From Streptomyces rhizoryzae (GTDB lineage: Bacteria; Actinomycetota; Actinomycetes; Streptomycetales; Streptomycetaceae), in contig NZ_JALMUV010000004.1 of assembly GCF_023155275.1 (NCBI RefSeq), positions 1 through 64,000 on the forward strand: a stretch of DNA of 64,000 nucleotides. The letters run 5' to 3'. Under the pieces are notes generated by a model. That model was not told the DNA's origin and did not search any database. It was given only the letters and a program-made list of their open reading frames with translations. Position numbers and translations under genes: made by a program. Shown piece after piece: positions 31,815-40,889 of the stretch (positions within the stretch are counted from its first letter, which is position 1; the number at the start of each line of letters is the position of its first letter).

Positions 31815-33215
31815 TCAGTCCGCGGCGCAGGGGTCGCAGCAGGCGGGCGCGCGCTGCACGCACACGGTGGCGGAGTCGGAGTTGTTGCCGGGCTCGGGGT
31901 CCTTCTCGTTGCCGGTGGCGGTGGCGGTGTTGGTGATCCGGCCGGGTTCGGTGGCCTTGGCCCGCAGCGTGAGGGTGGCGGTGGCCCCGGCGGCCAGGTC
32001 GCCCACGGTCCACTGGCCCCCGGCCGGGTCGTAGGCCCCGGCGGAGCCGTCGGCGGAGAGGAAGACGAGACCGTCCGGGAGCTGGTCGGCCACGGTGACG
32101 CCGGTGGCGTCGTCGGGGCCGCGGTTGGCGACGGTGAGGCGGTAGGTCACGGTCTGGCCGACGGTGACGGTGGTCGCGTCGGCGGCCTTGGCCACGGTCA
32201 GATCGGCGGCGGGATTGACCTCCGTGACCGTCTCGTCGGAGGTGGCGACCAGCGTCTCCGGTGTGTCCCCGAGCCGGTTCTCGTAGGAGGCGGTGGCGGT
32301 GTTGCGGACCTCCTTGCCGGCGCTGGCGCGGTCAAGGGTGACCCGGTACTCGACCGTGGTGCCGGCGGGCAGCGTCTCGGTGTTCGCCAGGCTGCCGCCC
32401 TGCACCGCGGAGGCGCCGTCGCCGAGCCGGAAGACGACCTTGCCGGCATCGGGGTCGTACTCCGCCTGGTCGTCACCGGGCGCGTCGGTCTTCGGGCCGG
32501 TGTTGGGGCCCTCGACGATCCGCAGCGAGCCGGGCAGGTACGTCGTACCGGCCGGGACGGCGTCGGTGAGGACGAGGTTCTCGGCCGCGCCACCGCCCTC
32601 GTTCGTGGCGGTGATGCGGTAGGTGAGGACGTCGCCGATCTCCAGCGGCCCGGTGGGGACGGCGGTCTTGGTGAGGACGACGTGGGGAGCGGTGCCGAAG
32701 AAGATCCCGTCCAGGAAGTTGCCGATGCCGCGGTTGCCGCCGGCGGCGGAGACGGAGCGGAAGGCGAAGCGGGTGACGGTCTGGCCGGCCGGGACGGTGT
32801 AGGTGCCGGTGTAGTAGCCCCAGGCGGTGTTGCCGTCGGTGAACCGCCGCTGCTCCACCGCGGCGCCCGGGGCCCCGATGTCCAGCGCCATGGTGTCCTG
32901 TCCGAGGCGGCCGCGGTGGTACAGCCGCCAGTACAGCGTCGCGCCGGGGGTGGTCGCCAGGTCCTGGTAGAGGGTGGAGACCTCGTTGGCGTTGAGTTCG
33001 GCGAACTGGGCGCCCTCGGCCGACGGGACGCCGTTGAAGCCCGACCGCCACAGTTCGATCATGTGGTCGGAGGCGGTGGTGAGCCAGCCCGGGACCTGCC
33101 GGGGCGCCTGCGTCTGGGAGGCGTCCGGCAGGATCTCCATCGAGGCGACCGCGGGTTGTTCGAAGCTGCCGTTGACGAGGGCGATGCGGAGTGGAACGGA
33201 CGGAGGCGTGGTCAC
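31815..33215 (-). CDS. DUF11-repeat protein with N-terminal lectin-like domain
   Basis: A 466-residue protein. Residues 10-165 look like a jelly-roll domain (IALVNGSFEQPAV...VPGWLTTASDHMIELWRSGFNGVPSAEGAQFAELNANEVSTLYQDL). Two DUF11 immunoglobulin-like repeats follow (VVLTKTAVPTGPLEIGDVLTYRITATNEGGG..., and LTVAKAADATTVTVGQTVTYRLTVANRGPDDATGVTV...). DUF11 proteins are normally surface or extracellular, but no signal peptide or anchor is visible here. The C-terminus is a short Cys-rich tail with CVQRAPACCDPCAAD. GTG 33215 is preceded by GAGGGGACCACC. Export route and role unknown. Confidence 0.85.
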   Translation of the reverse strand: MTTPPSVPLRIALVNGSFEQPAVASMEILPDASQTQAPRQVPGWLTTASDHMIELWRSGFNGVPSAEGAQFAELNANEVSTLYQDLATTPGATLYWRLYHRGRLGQDTMALDIGAPGAAVEQRRFTDGNTAWGYYTGTYTVPAGQTVTRFAFRSVSAAGGNRGIGNFLDGIFFGTAPHVVLTKTAVPTGPLEIGDVLTYRITATNEGGGAAENLVLTDAVPAGTTYLPGSLRIVEGPNTGPKTDAPGDDQAEYDPDAGKVVFRLGDGASAVQGGSLANTETLPAGTTVEYRVTLDRASAGKEVRNTATASYENRLGDTPETLVATSDETVTEVNPAADLTVAKAADATTVTVGQTVTYRLTVANRGPDDATGVTVADQLPDGLVFLSADGSAGAYDPAGGQWTVGDLAAGATATLTLRAKATEPGRITNTATATGNEKDPEPGNNSDSATVCVQRAPACCDPCAAD

Positions 33216-33774
33216 GGTGGTCCCCTCGGGGTCGGCACTGCACGAAGGCTCCGCCGGCCGGCCGCAAGGTCCGAGCTGCGGGCGGAGCCGGAGCCACCGG
33301 TAGGGCAGCGCATCCCCCTCGCCCCGTAAAGCGCCGAGCGGCCGGGACCGGCCAACCCTCCCGCGCACGTTTGCCGCACCGGCCCCCGGTCGGACCCCGC
33401 CGCGCCGCCGCCCCCGCGCCGGCCCGCCCCTCCCGCCCCGGCCCACTCGCCCCAGCGCGCCCTGCCACCCCACACCCCCCGACCGAAAACCCCGGCCGCC
33501 CCTCCCTCCACCCGCAACCGGAAGGAGTGAATACCCGCACGGCACATTGACGCCCCCGGGCATGTGCCGATGAGCCGTGCGACCAGGCGCGGGGCGGCCG
33601 GGGGCCCGGCCCCGGATCCCGGCCACCGGCCCTGCGGGCGGCGGCGAACCGATGGCGAGGCGGGACAAGCAGGCCCCTGGAAGGCGGACTGGCTCACCAC
33701 GCGCTTTGCAAAGTCGCGCCGCTGCGGACGCGTCGTTCCGCAGACCACCCGCGAGGGTCCCCACTGCTACGCAG
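33216..33774. other. Intergenic region without recognised genes
   Basis: About 560 bases upstream of the DUF11 gene. Long open frames here are GC-bias artefacts with no domain character. Bases around 33690-33770 are less GC-rich than the flanks. No repeat or operator was recognised. Confidence 0.4.
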
Positions 33775-34422
33775 TCAGGCCAGGCCGAACCATGGCAGGC
33801 ACTCCGGCAACCCTTCCGTCTTCACGGGGACCAACTGGTGTTGTCGCCACAGTTCGGCAGTGAGACGGAGCCTGCGCAGCACGGCGGGCTTGGCACGTAC
33901 GACATGACGCTCAATACCGTCCTCGCGATAGCCAAGCCTGCGCGAAACCTCCAACGAGGCCGCGTTACCCGCATACGCTCCAGAAACAGCGTGCTGTGCA
34001 CCGAGCCCGGCGAAGGCCAGGTGGAGGACGGCCGCGCGCATCTCGGTCCCCAGGCCCTGGCGGTGGTGGGCCATGCCCAGCCAGGAACCGGTGCCTACTT
34101 CACGGCGGACCGAAAAGTCCCGGGCACCGATGCCCTGGGTACCCACGACACGCCCGTCGCGCACGGCCACCAGGTTCAGCTCCCAGTTCTCCGGCTGCCA
34201 CTCGCCCCAGGAGCGCCAGTGGTACTGCAAGACACTCCGAGCACGCTGCTCGGGCTCGGCATCGGTCCATGCCACGGTGAACGGCTGCACCGCCGGGTCA
34301 TGCACACCATCGGCGGCCAACGAAGCCAACGCGGCGAGATCATCCAGGTTCGGCAACCGCAGCTCCAACCGCGGCGTGGTCAAACGCAGGCCCGCAAGCG
34401 GCCAGTGGGTCAACAGGGTCAT
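33775..34422 (-). CDS. GNAT N-acetyltransferase
   Basis: A 215-residue acetyltransferase of the RimJ/RimL type: LAGLRLTTPRLELRLPNLDDLAALASLAADGVHDP at the N-terminus, the acetyl-CoA binding GTGSWLGMAHHRQGLGTEMRAAVLHLAFAGLGAQHAVSGAYAGNAASLEVSRRLGYREDG, and a C-terminal R-L tail. It follows the RiPP operon on the same strand at 211 bp distance, so a role in that pathway is possible but not indicated. Codon use is somewhat less GC-rich than the neighbours. Confidence 0.88.
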   Translation of the reverse strand: MTLLTHWPLAGLRLTTPRLELRLPNLDDLAALASLAADGVHDPAVQPFTVAWTDAEPEQRARSVLQYHWRSWGEWQPENWELNLVAVRDGRVVGTQGIGARDFSVRREVGTGSWLGMAHHRQGLGTEMRAAVLHLAFAGLGAQHAVSGAYAGNAASLEVSRRLGYREDGIERHVVRAKPAVLRRLRLTAELWRQHQLVPVKTEGLPECLPWFGLA

Positions 34423-34633
34423 GGCTCAGGGATTCTCCTCGCTCCCGGCCAACGTGACCACTGGGTTTCGAGCGGAGGGGTGTTGAGGAGGCGTGCTTCA
34501 GAACTCGTCCCGGAGCGCTGCGGGGCCGGTGCCTGGCGCTCCGCGGTCCGTCGAGCGCGTCGTGCGGGCGATCGGGAACCCTGTTCTGTGTCGAGGGCGG
34601 GCGGGCTGGTGTGGTCCGGTGTGTCCCGTGCTG

Positions 34634-36427
34634 TCAGTGGTCCGTCCCGCCGTCGTTGTCCGGTCGCTGTGGTGGATCGTTGGTCAGGATGTCGGCCAGG
34701 GGGTTGTCCGGGTGGGTGGCCAGTGTCGCCCAGGGGCCGTCGGCGATGATGCGGCCGGCGGAGAGCACCGCGATGCGGTCCGCGCGGCGGAGGGTGGCCG
34801 GGCGGTGGGCGATGATCAGGGTTGCCCGGGTGTGTGCGCCGGCAGCCAGGGCGCGGGCCAGTTCGGCGTCGCCCTGGGTGTCCAGGTGGGCTGTGGTCTC
34901 GTCCAGGACCAGGATCCGGGGGGCGGTGAGCAGGGCGCGGGCCAGGGCGATCCGGGCGCGCTGGCCGCCCGAGAGGGTGGCGCCGCGTTCGCCGACCGGG
35001 GTGGCGTAGCCGTGCGGCAGTGCGGCGGCGATGCGGTCCACACCGCACAGCGAGGCCACCGCCTGGACCCGTTCGTCCGGGGCGTCGGGGGCGGCCAGGC
35101 GCAGATTGTCGCCGAGAGTGCCGTGGAAGAGGGGGGCTTCCTGGCCGACCACCGCGACGGCCCGGCGGAGTTCGGGTTCGGCCAGGTCGCGCAGGTCCAC
35201 GGGGTCGCCGGTGGCGGGGAGCAGCGCGACGGTGCCGGTGGTGGGGTCCCAGAAGCGGGCGAGGAGGTGGGCGCAGGTGGACTTGCCGGAGCCGGAGACG
35301 CCGGCGAGGGCGACGGTTTCACCGGGGTGGATGGTGAGGGTGAGGTCGTTGAGGACGGGGGCGTCACCGTAGCCGAAGTGAACGCGGTCCAGGCGCGCCC
35401 CGAGGCGGCCCGCAGGGAGCGGCCGGGGCGTACGGGGTGGCGGGGCGCCGGCGGGGGCGTGTGCCGCGGCGCCGACCCGGGTCGCGGCGGCGCGCAGCCC
35501 GGCGGCCTGCCCCAGGGCGGCGGCCGTGTCGGCGAGCGGCGCCAGGATGCCCAGGGCGAGGGTCATGGCGGCGGGGGCCCAGGCGCCGGGCAGCCCGCCG
35601 GTGGCGACGGCCCGGGCGGCGACCGCGACGGTGCCGGTGACCGCGCCGACCACCAGCAGGTCGCGGACCGCACCCGCGCCCGCCTCCCAGGTCTGCTCGG
35701 CGCGCTGCGCGGCGCCGAGCCGGCGGCCACGCTCGCGCAACCGCTCCCGGCGCCGCCCCAGGGCGTTGAACGCGAGCAGTTCGCGCAGCCCGTCCACCGT
35801 CTCGACGGCGTCGGCGGAGAGTTCCGCGGCCGCTGCCCGGGTGCGGGCGCCCCGGGCGGCCCGGCCGCGGCCGTCGACGAGCGGGACGGCGGCGAGCAGC
35901 GCGGCGGCGGGCAGGACGGCGGCCAGGAGCCAGGGCAGCAGCGCGGCGAGCACCGCCGCACCCGCCGCGAACAGCAGCGCGGAAGCGGCGAGTTGGGCCA
36001 CCGCGTGGGCGTAGAAGAACTCCAGGGCCTCGACGTCGCCGAGGGCCGCGGCGGCCAGGTCCCCACTGCGGCGGCCGGCGATCCGGGCCGGGGCGCTGCG
36101 GGCCAGGCCGTCGAAGACCCGGATCCGCAGGGCCGCCAGCACCCGGTACGCGAGGTCGTGGGAGAGGTCCATCTCGCGCCAGGTGGCAAGGGCCCGCAGC
36201 GCGACCAGACCCGCCAGCAGCGCCACGGCCGCCGGGGACGGGGCGCGGTGGGAGAGGACGGCGGTGCCGACCGTGTGCGCGGCCAGGGTCACCAGGGCGA
36301 CGAGGGCGGCCTGATCGGCGAGCGCGGCGGCGAAGGTCCGGACCGTCATGGCGCGATGGCCGGCCAGGACGGGCAGCAGGGCGCGCAGGGCGCCCCGGGT
36401 GGCGCCCGGGGTGGTGGAGAGCGTCAT
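34634..36427 (-). CDS. CydC-like ABC exporter half (TMD-NBD) of the RiPP operon
   Basis: A 597-residue fused permease-ATPase. Six membrane helices span residues 20-310. The ATPase domain has Walker A GVSGSGKST, Q-loop VGQEAPLFHG, signature LSGGQRARIALARALL, and Walker B ILVLDETTAHLD. Its sequence style resembles CydC, half of the heterodimeric thiol/heme exporter CydDC. Here it is the last gene of the YcaO operon, overlapping the CydD-like gene by ATGA. No cydAB oxidase genes are nearby, so I infer that the pair exports the modified peptide rather than serving cytochrome bd. Degenerate and canonical ATP sites would suit a heterodimer. Confidence 0.85.
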   Translation of the reverse strand: MTLSTTPGATRGALRALLPVLAGHRAMTVRTFAAALADQAALVALVTLAAHTVGTAVLSHRAPSPAAVALLAGLVALRALATWREMDLSHDLAYRVLAALRIRVFDGLARSAPARIAGRRSGDLAAAALGDVEALEFFYAHAVAQLAASALLFAAGAAVLAALLPWLLAAVLPAAALLAAVPLVDGRGRAARGARTRAAAAELSADAVETVDGLRELLAFNALGRRRERLRERGRRLGAAQRAEQTWEAGAGAVRDLLVVGAVTGTVAVAARAVATGGLPGAWAPAAMTLALGILAPLADTAAALGQAAGLRAAATRVGAAAHAPAGAPPPRTPRPLPAGRLGARLDRVHFGYGDAPVLNDLTLTIHPGETVALAGVSGSGKSTCAHLLARFWDPTTGTVALLPATGDPVDLRDLAEPELRRAVAVVGQEAPLFHGTLGDNLRLAAPDAPDERVQAVASLCGVDRIAAALPHGYATPVGERGATLSGGQRARIALARALLTAPRILVLDETTAHLDTQGDAELARALAAGAHTRATLIIAHRPATLRRADRIAVLSAGRIIADGPWATLATHPDNPLADILTNDPPQRPDNDGGTDH

Positions 36428-38190
36428 GCGGCGGATTCCTCGGGGGCGGGAGCGGTGGCGGGGCGGTCCTCGTCGGCGGCGACCAGACGGGCGTAGAGCC
36501 CGCCGGCCGCGAGCAGACCGGCGTGGTCGCCGACGGCGTCGACCCGGCCGCCGTCCAGCACCACGATCCGGTCGGCGTGCCGTACGGACGACAGCCGGTG
36601 GGCGACGATCAGGCAGGTGCGGCCCCGGGCGGCGGCCAGCAGGGCGGCGCCGATCCGGGCCTGGCGACGCTCGTCGACGGCGCTGGTGGCCTCGTCCAGG
36701 ACGAGCACGGGCGCGTCGGCGAGCAGCGCGCGGGCCAGCGCGAGGCGCTGCCGCTGTCCGCCGGAGAGGGTCGCGCCGCGTTCGCCGATGACGCTGTCGT
36801 AGCCGTCCGGCAGCCGGGCGATCTCCTCGTGGACGCCGGCGGTGCGGGCGGCGGCGCGGAGTTCGGCGTCGGTGGCGCCGGGGCGCGCCAGCCGCAGGTT
36901 GTCGGCGACCGTGCCGTGGAAGAGGTACGTCTCCTGGGAGACCACGGCGATGCCCTGCCGCAGCGCGTCCAGCGCGAGGTCGCGGGCGTCGGTGCCGTTG
37001 AGCAGCACCCGGCCGTCCTCGGGGTCGTACCGGCGCAGCAGGGTGCCCAGCAGGGTGGACTTGCCGGCACCGGACGGGCCGACGATCGCGGTGGTGCGGC
37101 CCGCCCCGGCGGTGAAACAGACCCCGTCGAGGGCGGGCCGGGTGGTCCCGGGGTGGCGGTAGGTGACGTGGTCGAAGCGGATCGCCGGGGCGCTGTCCCA
37201 CCGCGGCCGGTGCCGGCCGGTGTCGGCGACGCCGCCTTCGGCGGTGCGCAGCCGGGTCAGGCCGTCGGCCGCAGAGACCCCGAGGTAGCCGGCGTGCCAC
37301 TCACGGGAGAGGTCGCGCACCGGGCGGAAGCACTCCGACGCCAGCAACAGCAGCAGGTACGTACCGGTCGCGGCGGTCCGCCCGGAGGCCGCAGACCAGC
37401 ACGCGACCAGGGTGGCGGCGACCGTACCGCCCTGGACGGCGAGGTCGGTCAGGCCGGTGTCGATCAGGGAGACCCGCAGTTTGGCGACGGTGGCCCGGTG
37501 CAGCTCCCCCGAGGCGCGCTCCAGCCGGGCGCGGGTGCGGCCGACCGCCCCGGCCGCCCGCAGGGCCGGCATGCCCTGGAGCGCCTCCAGGTAGTCGGCG
37601 GCCAGCTCCTCGTACGCGCCCCAGTGCCGGGCCCCGCGGCGGGCCAGCAGCCGGTCCCACCAGCGGGGCACGAACACGGCCAGCACCAGCGCCGGGGCGA
37701 GGACCGCCCCGGCGCGCGGCTCGGCGGCGGTCACCGCGGCCAGCAGGACGAGCGGGACCACACAGGTGACGGCGGCCTGCGGCAGATAGCGGGAGACGTA
37801 CGCGTCCACGCCCTCCACCCCGTCGACCAGCGTGGCCCGCACCGCCCCGGACCGGGCCGCCGGGTCCGGGCCGCCGGGCGCCCCGCCGGTGCGGCCGAGC
37901 CGCTCCAGGAGGGTGTCGCGCAGCTCGACGCGGACCCGGGACCCGGCCCGGACGGCGAGGTCCCGCTGCCCGCGGACCAGCACCGCCCGCAGCAGGACGG
38001 CGCCGAGGACCGCGCCGAGCAGCGCCGGGAGGTGCGGGGAGCCGCCGCGGGCGAGCGCGGCCAGGGCGTGCGCGAGCAGTACCGCTTGGCCGAGGTGGGT
38101 GGCGGTGACGGCGGCCAGCAGGGCGGTCGCGCCCACCAGCGGGCCGCGGGCGGCCCGGGCGGCGCGCAGGAGTTCGGGGTGGAGCATCAT
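36424..38190 (-). CDS. CydD-like ABC exporter half of the RiPP operon
   Basis: A 588-residue TMD-NBD protein: six membrane helices, then Walker A GPSGAGKST, signature LSGGQRQRLALARALL, and Walker B VLVLDEATSAVD. It resembles CydD more than peptide exporters with an N-terminal peptidase domain, and no C39 peptidase is present. ATG 38190 overlaps the SagB-like gene stop (ATGA) and follows GGAGG. It pairs with the downstream CydC-like half. Placement directly after the cyclodehydratase and dehydrogenase genes argues for export of the mature compound. Confidence 0.85.
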   Translation of the reverse strand: MMLHPELLRAARAARGPLVGATALLAAVTATHLGQAVLLAHALAALARGGSPHLPALLGAVLGAVLLRAVLVRGQRDLAVRAGSRVRVELRDTLLERLGRTGGAPGGPDPAARSGAVRATLVDGVEGVDAYVSRYLPQAAVTCVVPLVLLAAVTAAEPRAGAVLAPALVLAVFVPRWWDRLLARRGARHWGAYEELAADYLEALQGMPALRAAGAVGRTRARLERASGELHRATVAKLRVSLIDTGLTDLAVQGGTVAATLVACWSAASGRTAATGTYLLLLLASECFRPVRDLSREWHAGYLGVSAADGLTRLRTAEGGVADTGRHRPRWDSAPAIRFDHVTYRHPGTTRPALDGVCFTAGAGRTTAIVGPSGAGKSTLLGTLLRRYDPEDGRVLLNGTDARDLALDALRQGIAVVSQETYLFHGTVADNLRLARPGATDAELRAAARTAGVHEEIARLPDGYDSVIGERGATLSGGQRQRLALARALLADAPVLVLDEATSAVDERRQARIGAALLAAARGRTCLIVAHRLSSVRHADRIVVLDGGRVDAVGDHAGLLAAGGLYARLVAADEDRPATAPAPEESAA

Positions 38191-39509
38191 GACGGGTTGT
38201 CGCCTCCTTGGTGCGGCGGGCCGGGACGGCCCAGTGCCAGGCCGTGCACCACCACGTCGCGGCCGGCCGGGCCGCCCAGCGCCGCGCCGAGATCGGCGCC
38301 CTGCCAGGAGCCGACCGGCCGGGTGCGCAGGCCCAGCGCGGCGGCGGTGAGCAGGGCGAAGCCGGCCGCGTAGCCGGCGGTGAGGTGGGCGGCGCGGACC
38401 GTCGCCGGGGCCGCGCCGGCCGGACAGCCGTAGGCCAGCAGCACCGCGCCGGTGGTGGCGAGCCACGTCTGGCCGGCGGCCCACAGCGCCAGGGTGGGCC
38501 GGGCGTCACCGGTGGCCAGCACGCCGAGCCGCCCGTCGCCGCGCAGCTCCCGCAGCGCCGGCCGGGGTCCGCCGGTGGCGGCGCACCACGACAGCGCGGC
38601 GGGGAGGGCGTCGCGGGCGGCGGTGAGCACGGCGGCCAGTTCACCGTCGCCGGGGACGACGGGGAAGCCGGGCGGGGCGCTGCGCCGGGCCGCCAGCAGG
38701 CCGTCGGGGAACCCGGGCGAGGTGACGGGGTGCCAGCGGGCCCTGGAGCCGGGGGCGTGGGTGAGGGCCGTCAACACCCGTTCGGTGAAGGTCGTTCGGG
38801 GCATCGTCAGGTCGGGCGGCGGGGGCGCGGCCCAGCGTTCCAGGGCGTCGGGCGGGACGCCGGGGGTCAGGCGGACGGCGGCCAGCGGGTGGGCCCGGTC
38901 GGTGCGGGTCAGGCCGGCGGCCCGGGCGAGGAGCGCCCCGTCCGCGTCCAGGCACACCGCGTGCGCGCCGGCCAGTGCCAGAGCCGCGGCGGCGTGCCCG
39001 GCGTCCAGGAGCAGCAGCGGCCAGCCGCGGTGCCCGTAGTGCGCGGTGGTGCGGTGGGCGGTGACGGTGAGGACGGCGAGGACGCCGGGTGGGGCGGTGC
39101 GCGGTGCCCGGGCGTACCGGCGCAGCCGGTGGGCGAGCGGATCGTAGCGGTAGCGGCCCGGGGGCAGCGGTCCGCCGGGGCCGGCCAGGAGGCGGGCGGC
39201 CACGGGGTGCAGCGCACCGGCGGAGGGCACCGGGCGCAGCCGCCCGGCGCGGGAGTCCGCGGCGGCCAGGGAGAGCCGCAGGGTCCGGTCCAGGGACGGC
39301 GGGACCGGTACGGGTGGACCGGCGGACGGGCCGGGCGCCGGGGCGGGCCGCGGTCCGGGGGTTTCCGGGCGCGGGGTCTTGGCGGAACGGGCCCGGGCGA
39401 GCGCGGCGGCCACCAGGGCGGCGGGGCCGTACCCGGCGGCCGCCGGGGAGGCCGGGGCGGCCGGGGCCGGGCGGGCGATGGCCGGGGGGTCGGACGGGGA
39501 CGTGGTCAT
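38187..39509 (-). CDS. SagB/McbC-type azoline dehydrogenase
   Basis: A 440-residue nitroreductase-fold FMN protein of the SagB family, which oxidises azolines to azoles in RiPP maturation. After an Ala/Pro-rich 70-residue head, the first half contains RLSLAAADSRAGRLRPVPSAGALHPVAARLL and PPGRYRYDPLAHRLR, the standard SagB entry with S-A-G-A-LHP. The second half (EWHPVTSPGFP-like, LGVLATGDARPTLALWAAGQTWLATTGAVLLAYGCPAG...GLRTRPVGSWQGADLG) repeats the fold, as in duplicated actinobacterial members. It sits 9 bp after the YcaO gene and overlaps the exporter gene, inside the operon. Confidence 0.82.
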   Translation of the reverse strand: MTTSPSDPPAIARPAPAAPASPAAAGYGPAALVAAALARARSAKTPRPETPGPRPAPAPGPSAGPPVPVPPSLDRTLRLSLAAADSRAGRLRPVPSAGALHPVAARLLAGPGGPLPPGRYRYDPLAHRLRRYARAPRTAPPGVLAVLTVTAHRTTAHYGHRGWPLLLLDAGHAAAALALAGAHAVCLDADGALLARAAGLTRTDRAHPLAAVRLTPGVPPDALERWAAPPPPDLTMPRTTFTERVLTALTHAPGSRARWHPVTSPGFPDGLLAARRSAPPGFPVVPGDGELAAVLTAARDALPAALSWCAATGGPRPALRELRGDGRLGVLATGDARPTLALWAAGQTWLATTGAVLLAYGCPAGAAPATVRAAHLTAGYAAGFALLTAAALGLRTRPVGSWQGADLGAALGGPAGRDVVVHGLALGRPGPPHQGGDNPS

Positions 39510-39518
39510 CGGGAGGGC

Positions 39519-40889
39519 TCACATATGGGGAGGGGGCGCGAGGGTGAAGTCGCCGGGCCGGGCCGGCGGACGGGTCCGCCAGCCGCGGGCCAGGGCCGCG
39601 TCGGCGAAGCGCGGGCAGCCGAAGTAGCCGAAGGCGGCGGGGGCGTTGGGGATCAGGCCGGACACCAGGACGCGCGCCACCCGCAGGGCGGTCTGGGCGA
39701 CATCCCCGGTGGTCAGGTCGAAGGTGAGGACCCGGTGGCCGCATGCGGCCAGCCGTCTCTCCAGCGCCGCCCGGCTGCCGGGCGCCACCGCGCCGACCGG
39801 GACGACGCCGAGCGCGGGCGCGGTGAAGCGTTCCGCCAGCGGCGCGGTGCGCGGGTCGAGCCACACCTGGACGTGCGCGCCGAGGTCCCGGACGTGCCCG
39901 AACTCCGGCCCGCACGCGTCGAGATAGCGGCGATCGGCCCGGTGGTCCAGATAGAGGCCGGGGGCCAGCAGGCCCGCCTCGACGGCCCCGAAGACCCAGC
40001 CGTCGGCGTCCACGACGCCCTGCGTGAAGACCCAGGTGTGCACGGCTTCCAGCACGGCCTTGCGGGCGGCCTCCGCCGGGTCGTACCGGCAGGCGAAACC
40101 GGCCGCGTACAGGCCGCGTCGGGGGTCGTGCACCAGCGCCGCCATGCACGGTGCGAACTCCGACGGCAGCTCCACGATCCACACGTCGAGGCCGCAGCCC
40201 GCCAGGTCGCGGCCGAGTCCGGGGACGCTGGCCGGGTCGATGCCCCGGGTGGGGCCGTCGAGGTGCCACCACAGCTCCAGCGCGTCCCGCTCGACGACTT
40301 CCAGGAGGCCGCGCTCGACGGCGTCCGCCAGGCCCTGCCCGGTGGCGATCCCGGCGTAGTTGAGGTGGTGGGTGCGGGGGAGGTCGCGCAGCGCGCCCTG
40401 GCGCCAGTTGAGGTGGGTGAGGGCGACCGGCGCCCAGCACTCGTCGCCGTCCTCGGTGCCGCGCGCCCACAGGGCGGGGGTGTCGGCGTCGAACGGCCGG
40501 TAGGGGAAGCCGGGCCGGCCGTACTGCCAGTCGGCGTACCGGGGCAGCTCGCCGGGCCCGTACAACCGCCGCCCCTCGGCGGCCAGTTCGGCGGCGGTGG
40601 CGCGGCGCGGGGCGCCGGGGTGGCCGGCGGGCGGGAGGCGGTTGCCGCAGTAGCGTTCGACGGCCTCGGCGATCGCGGCGGTGCGGGCGCCGTCCGGATC
40701 ACCGAACGTGGTTCCCAGGGAGACCCGGTCGGCGGGCCAGGCACCGAACCGGCGGGCGTCGGAGACCTCCGCGGTCATGGCGGTGTAGCGGGGCGGGGCG
40801 CCGGCGGGATGGGCCACAGGGGCGACGGCGCGGATCAGTCCGCAGACCGGGTCGACGAGCGCGTCGAGGGGCAGCGGCGGGGTGTTCAA
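39519..40889 (-). CDS. YcaO-domain cyclodehydratase
   Basis: A 456-residue YcaO protein. The family uses ATP to activate peptide amide carbonyls; in RiPP pathways it forms azolines from Ser, Thr or Cys. The ATP-binding signature is visible at the N-side (VSLGTTFGDPDGARTAAIAEAVERYCGNRL), then NYAGIATGQGLADAVERGLLEVVERDALELWW and FACRYDPAEAARKAVLEAVHTWVF. The C-terminus ends in APPPHM, a shortened form of the Pro-rich tail of azoline-forming members. I choose TTG 40889: AGGAG lies 8 nt upstream and the TTGA overlap with the hydrolase stop matches the rest of the operon. It works with the neighbouring E1-like partner. Confidence 0.9.
   Translation of the reverse strand: MNTPPLPLDALVDPVCGLIRAVAPVAHPAGAPPRYTAMTAEVSDARRFGAWPADRVSLGTTFGDPDGARTAAIAEAVERYCGNRLPPAGHPGAPRRATAAELAAEGRRLYGPGELPRYADWQYGRPGFPYRPFDADTPALWARGTEDGDECWAPVALTHLNWRQGALRDLPRTHHLNYAGIATGQGLADAVERGLLEVVERDALELWWHLDGPTRGIDPASVPGLGRDLAGCGLDVWIVELPSEFAPCMAALVHDPRRGLYAAGFACRYDPAEAARKAVLEAVHTWVFTQGVVDADGWVFGAVEAGLLAPGLYLDHRADRRYLDACGPEFGHVRDLGAHVQVWLDPRTAPLAERFTAPALGVVPVGAVAPGSRAALERRLAACGHRVLTFDLTTGDVAQTALRVARVLVSGLIPNAPAAFGYFGCPRFADAALARGWRTRPPARPGDFTLAPPPHM

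Noticed and set aside
34634..38190. True cydDC genes for cytochrome bd assembly
   Set aside because: They overlap RiPP enzyme genes, and cydAB is absent from the window; context favours peptide export.
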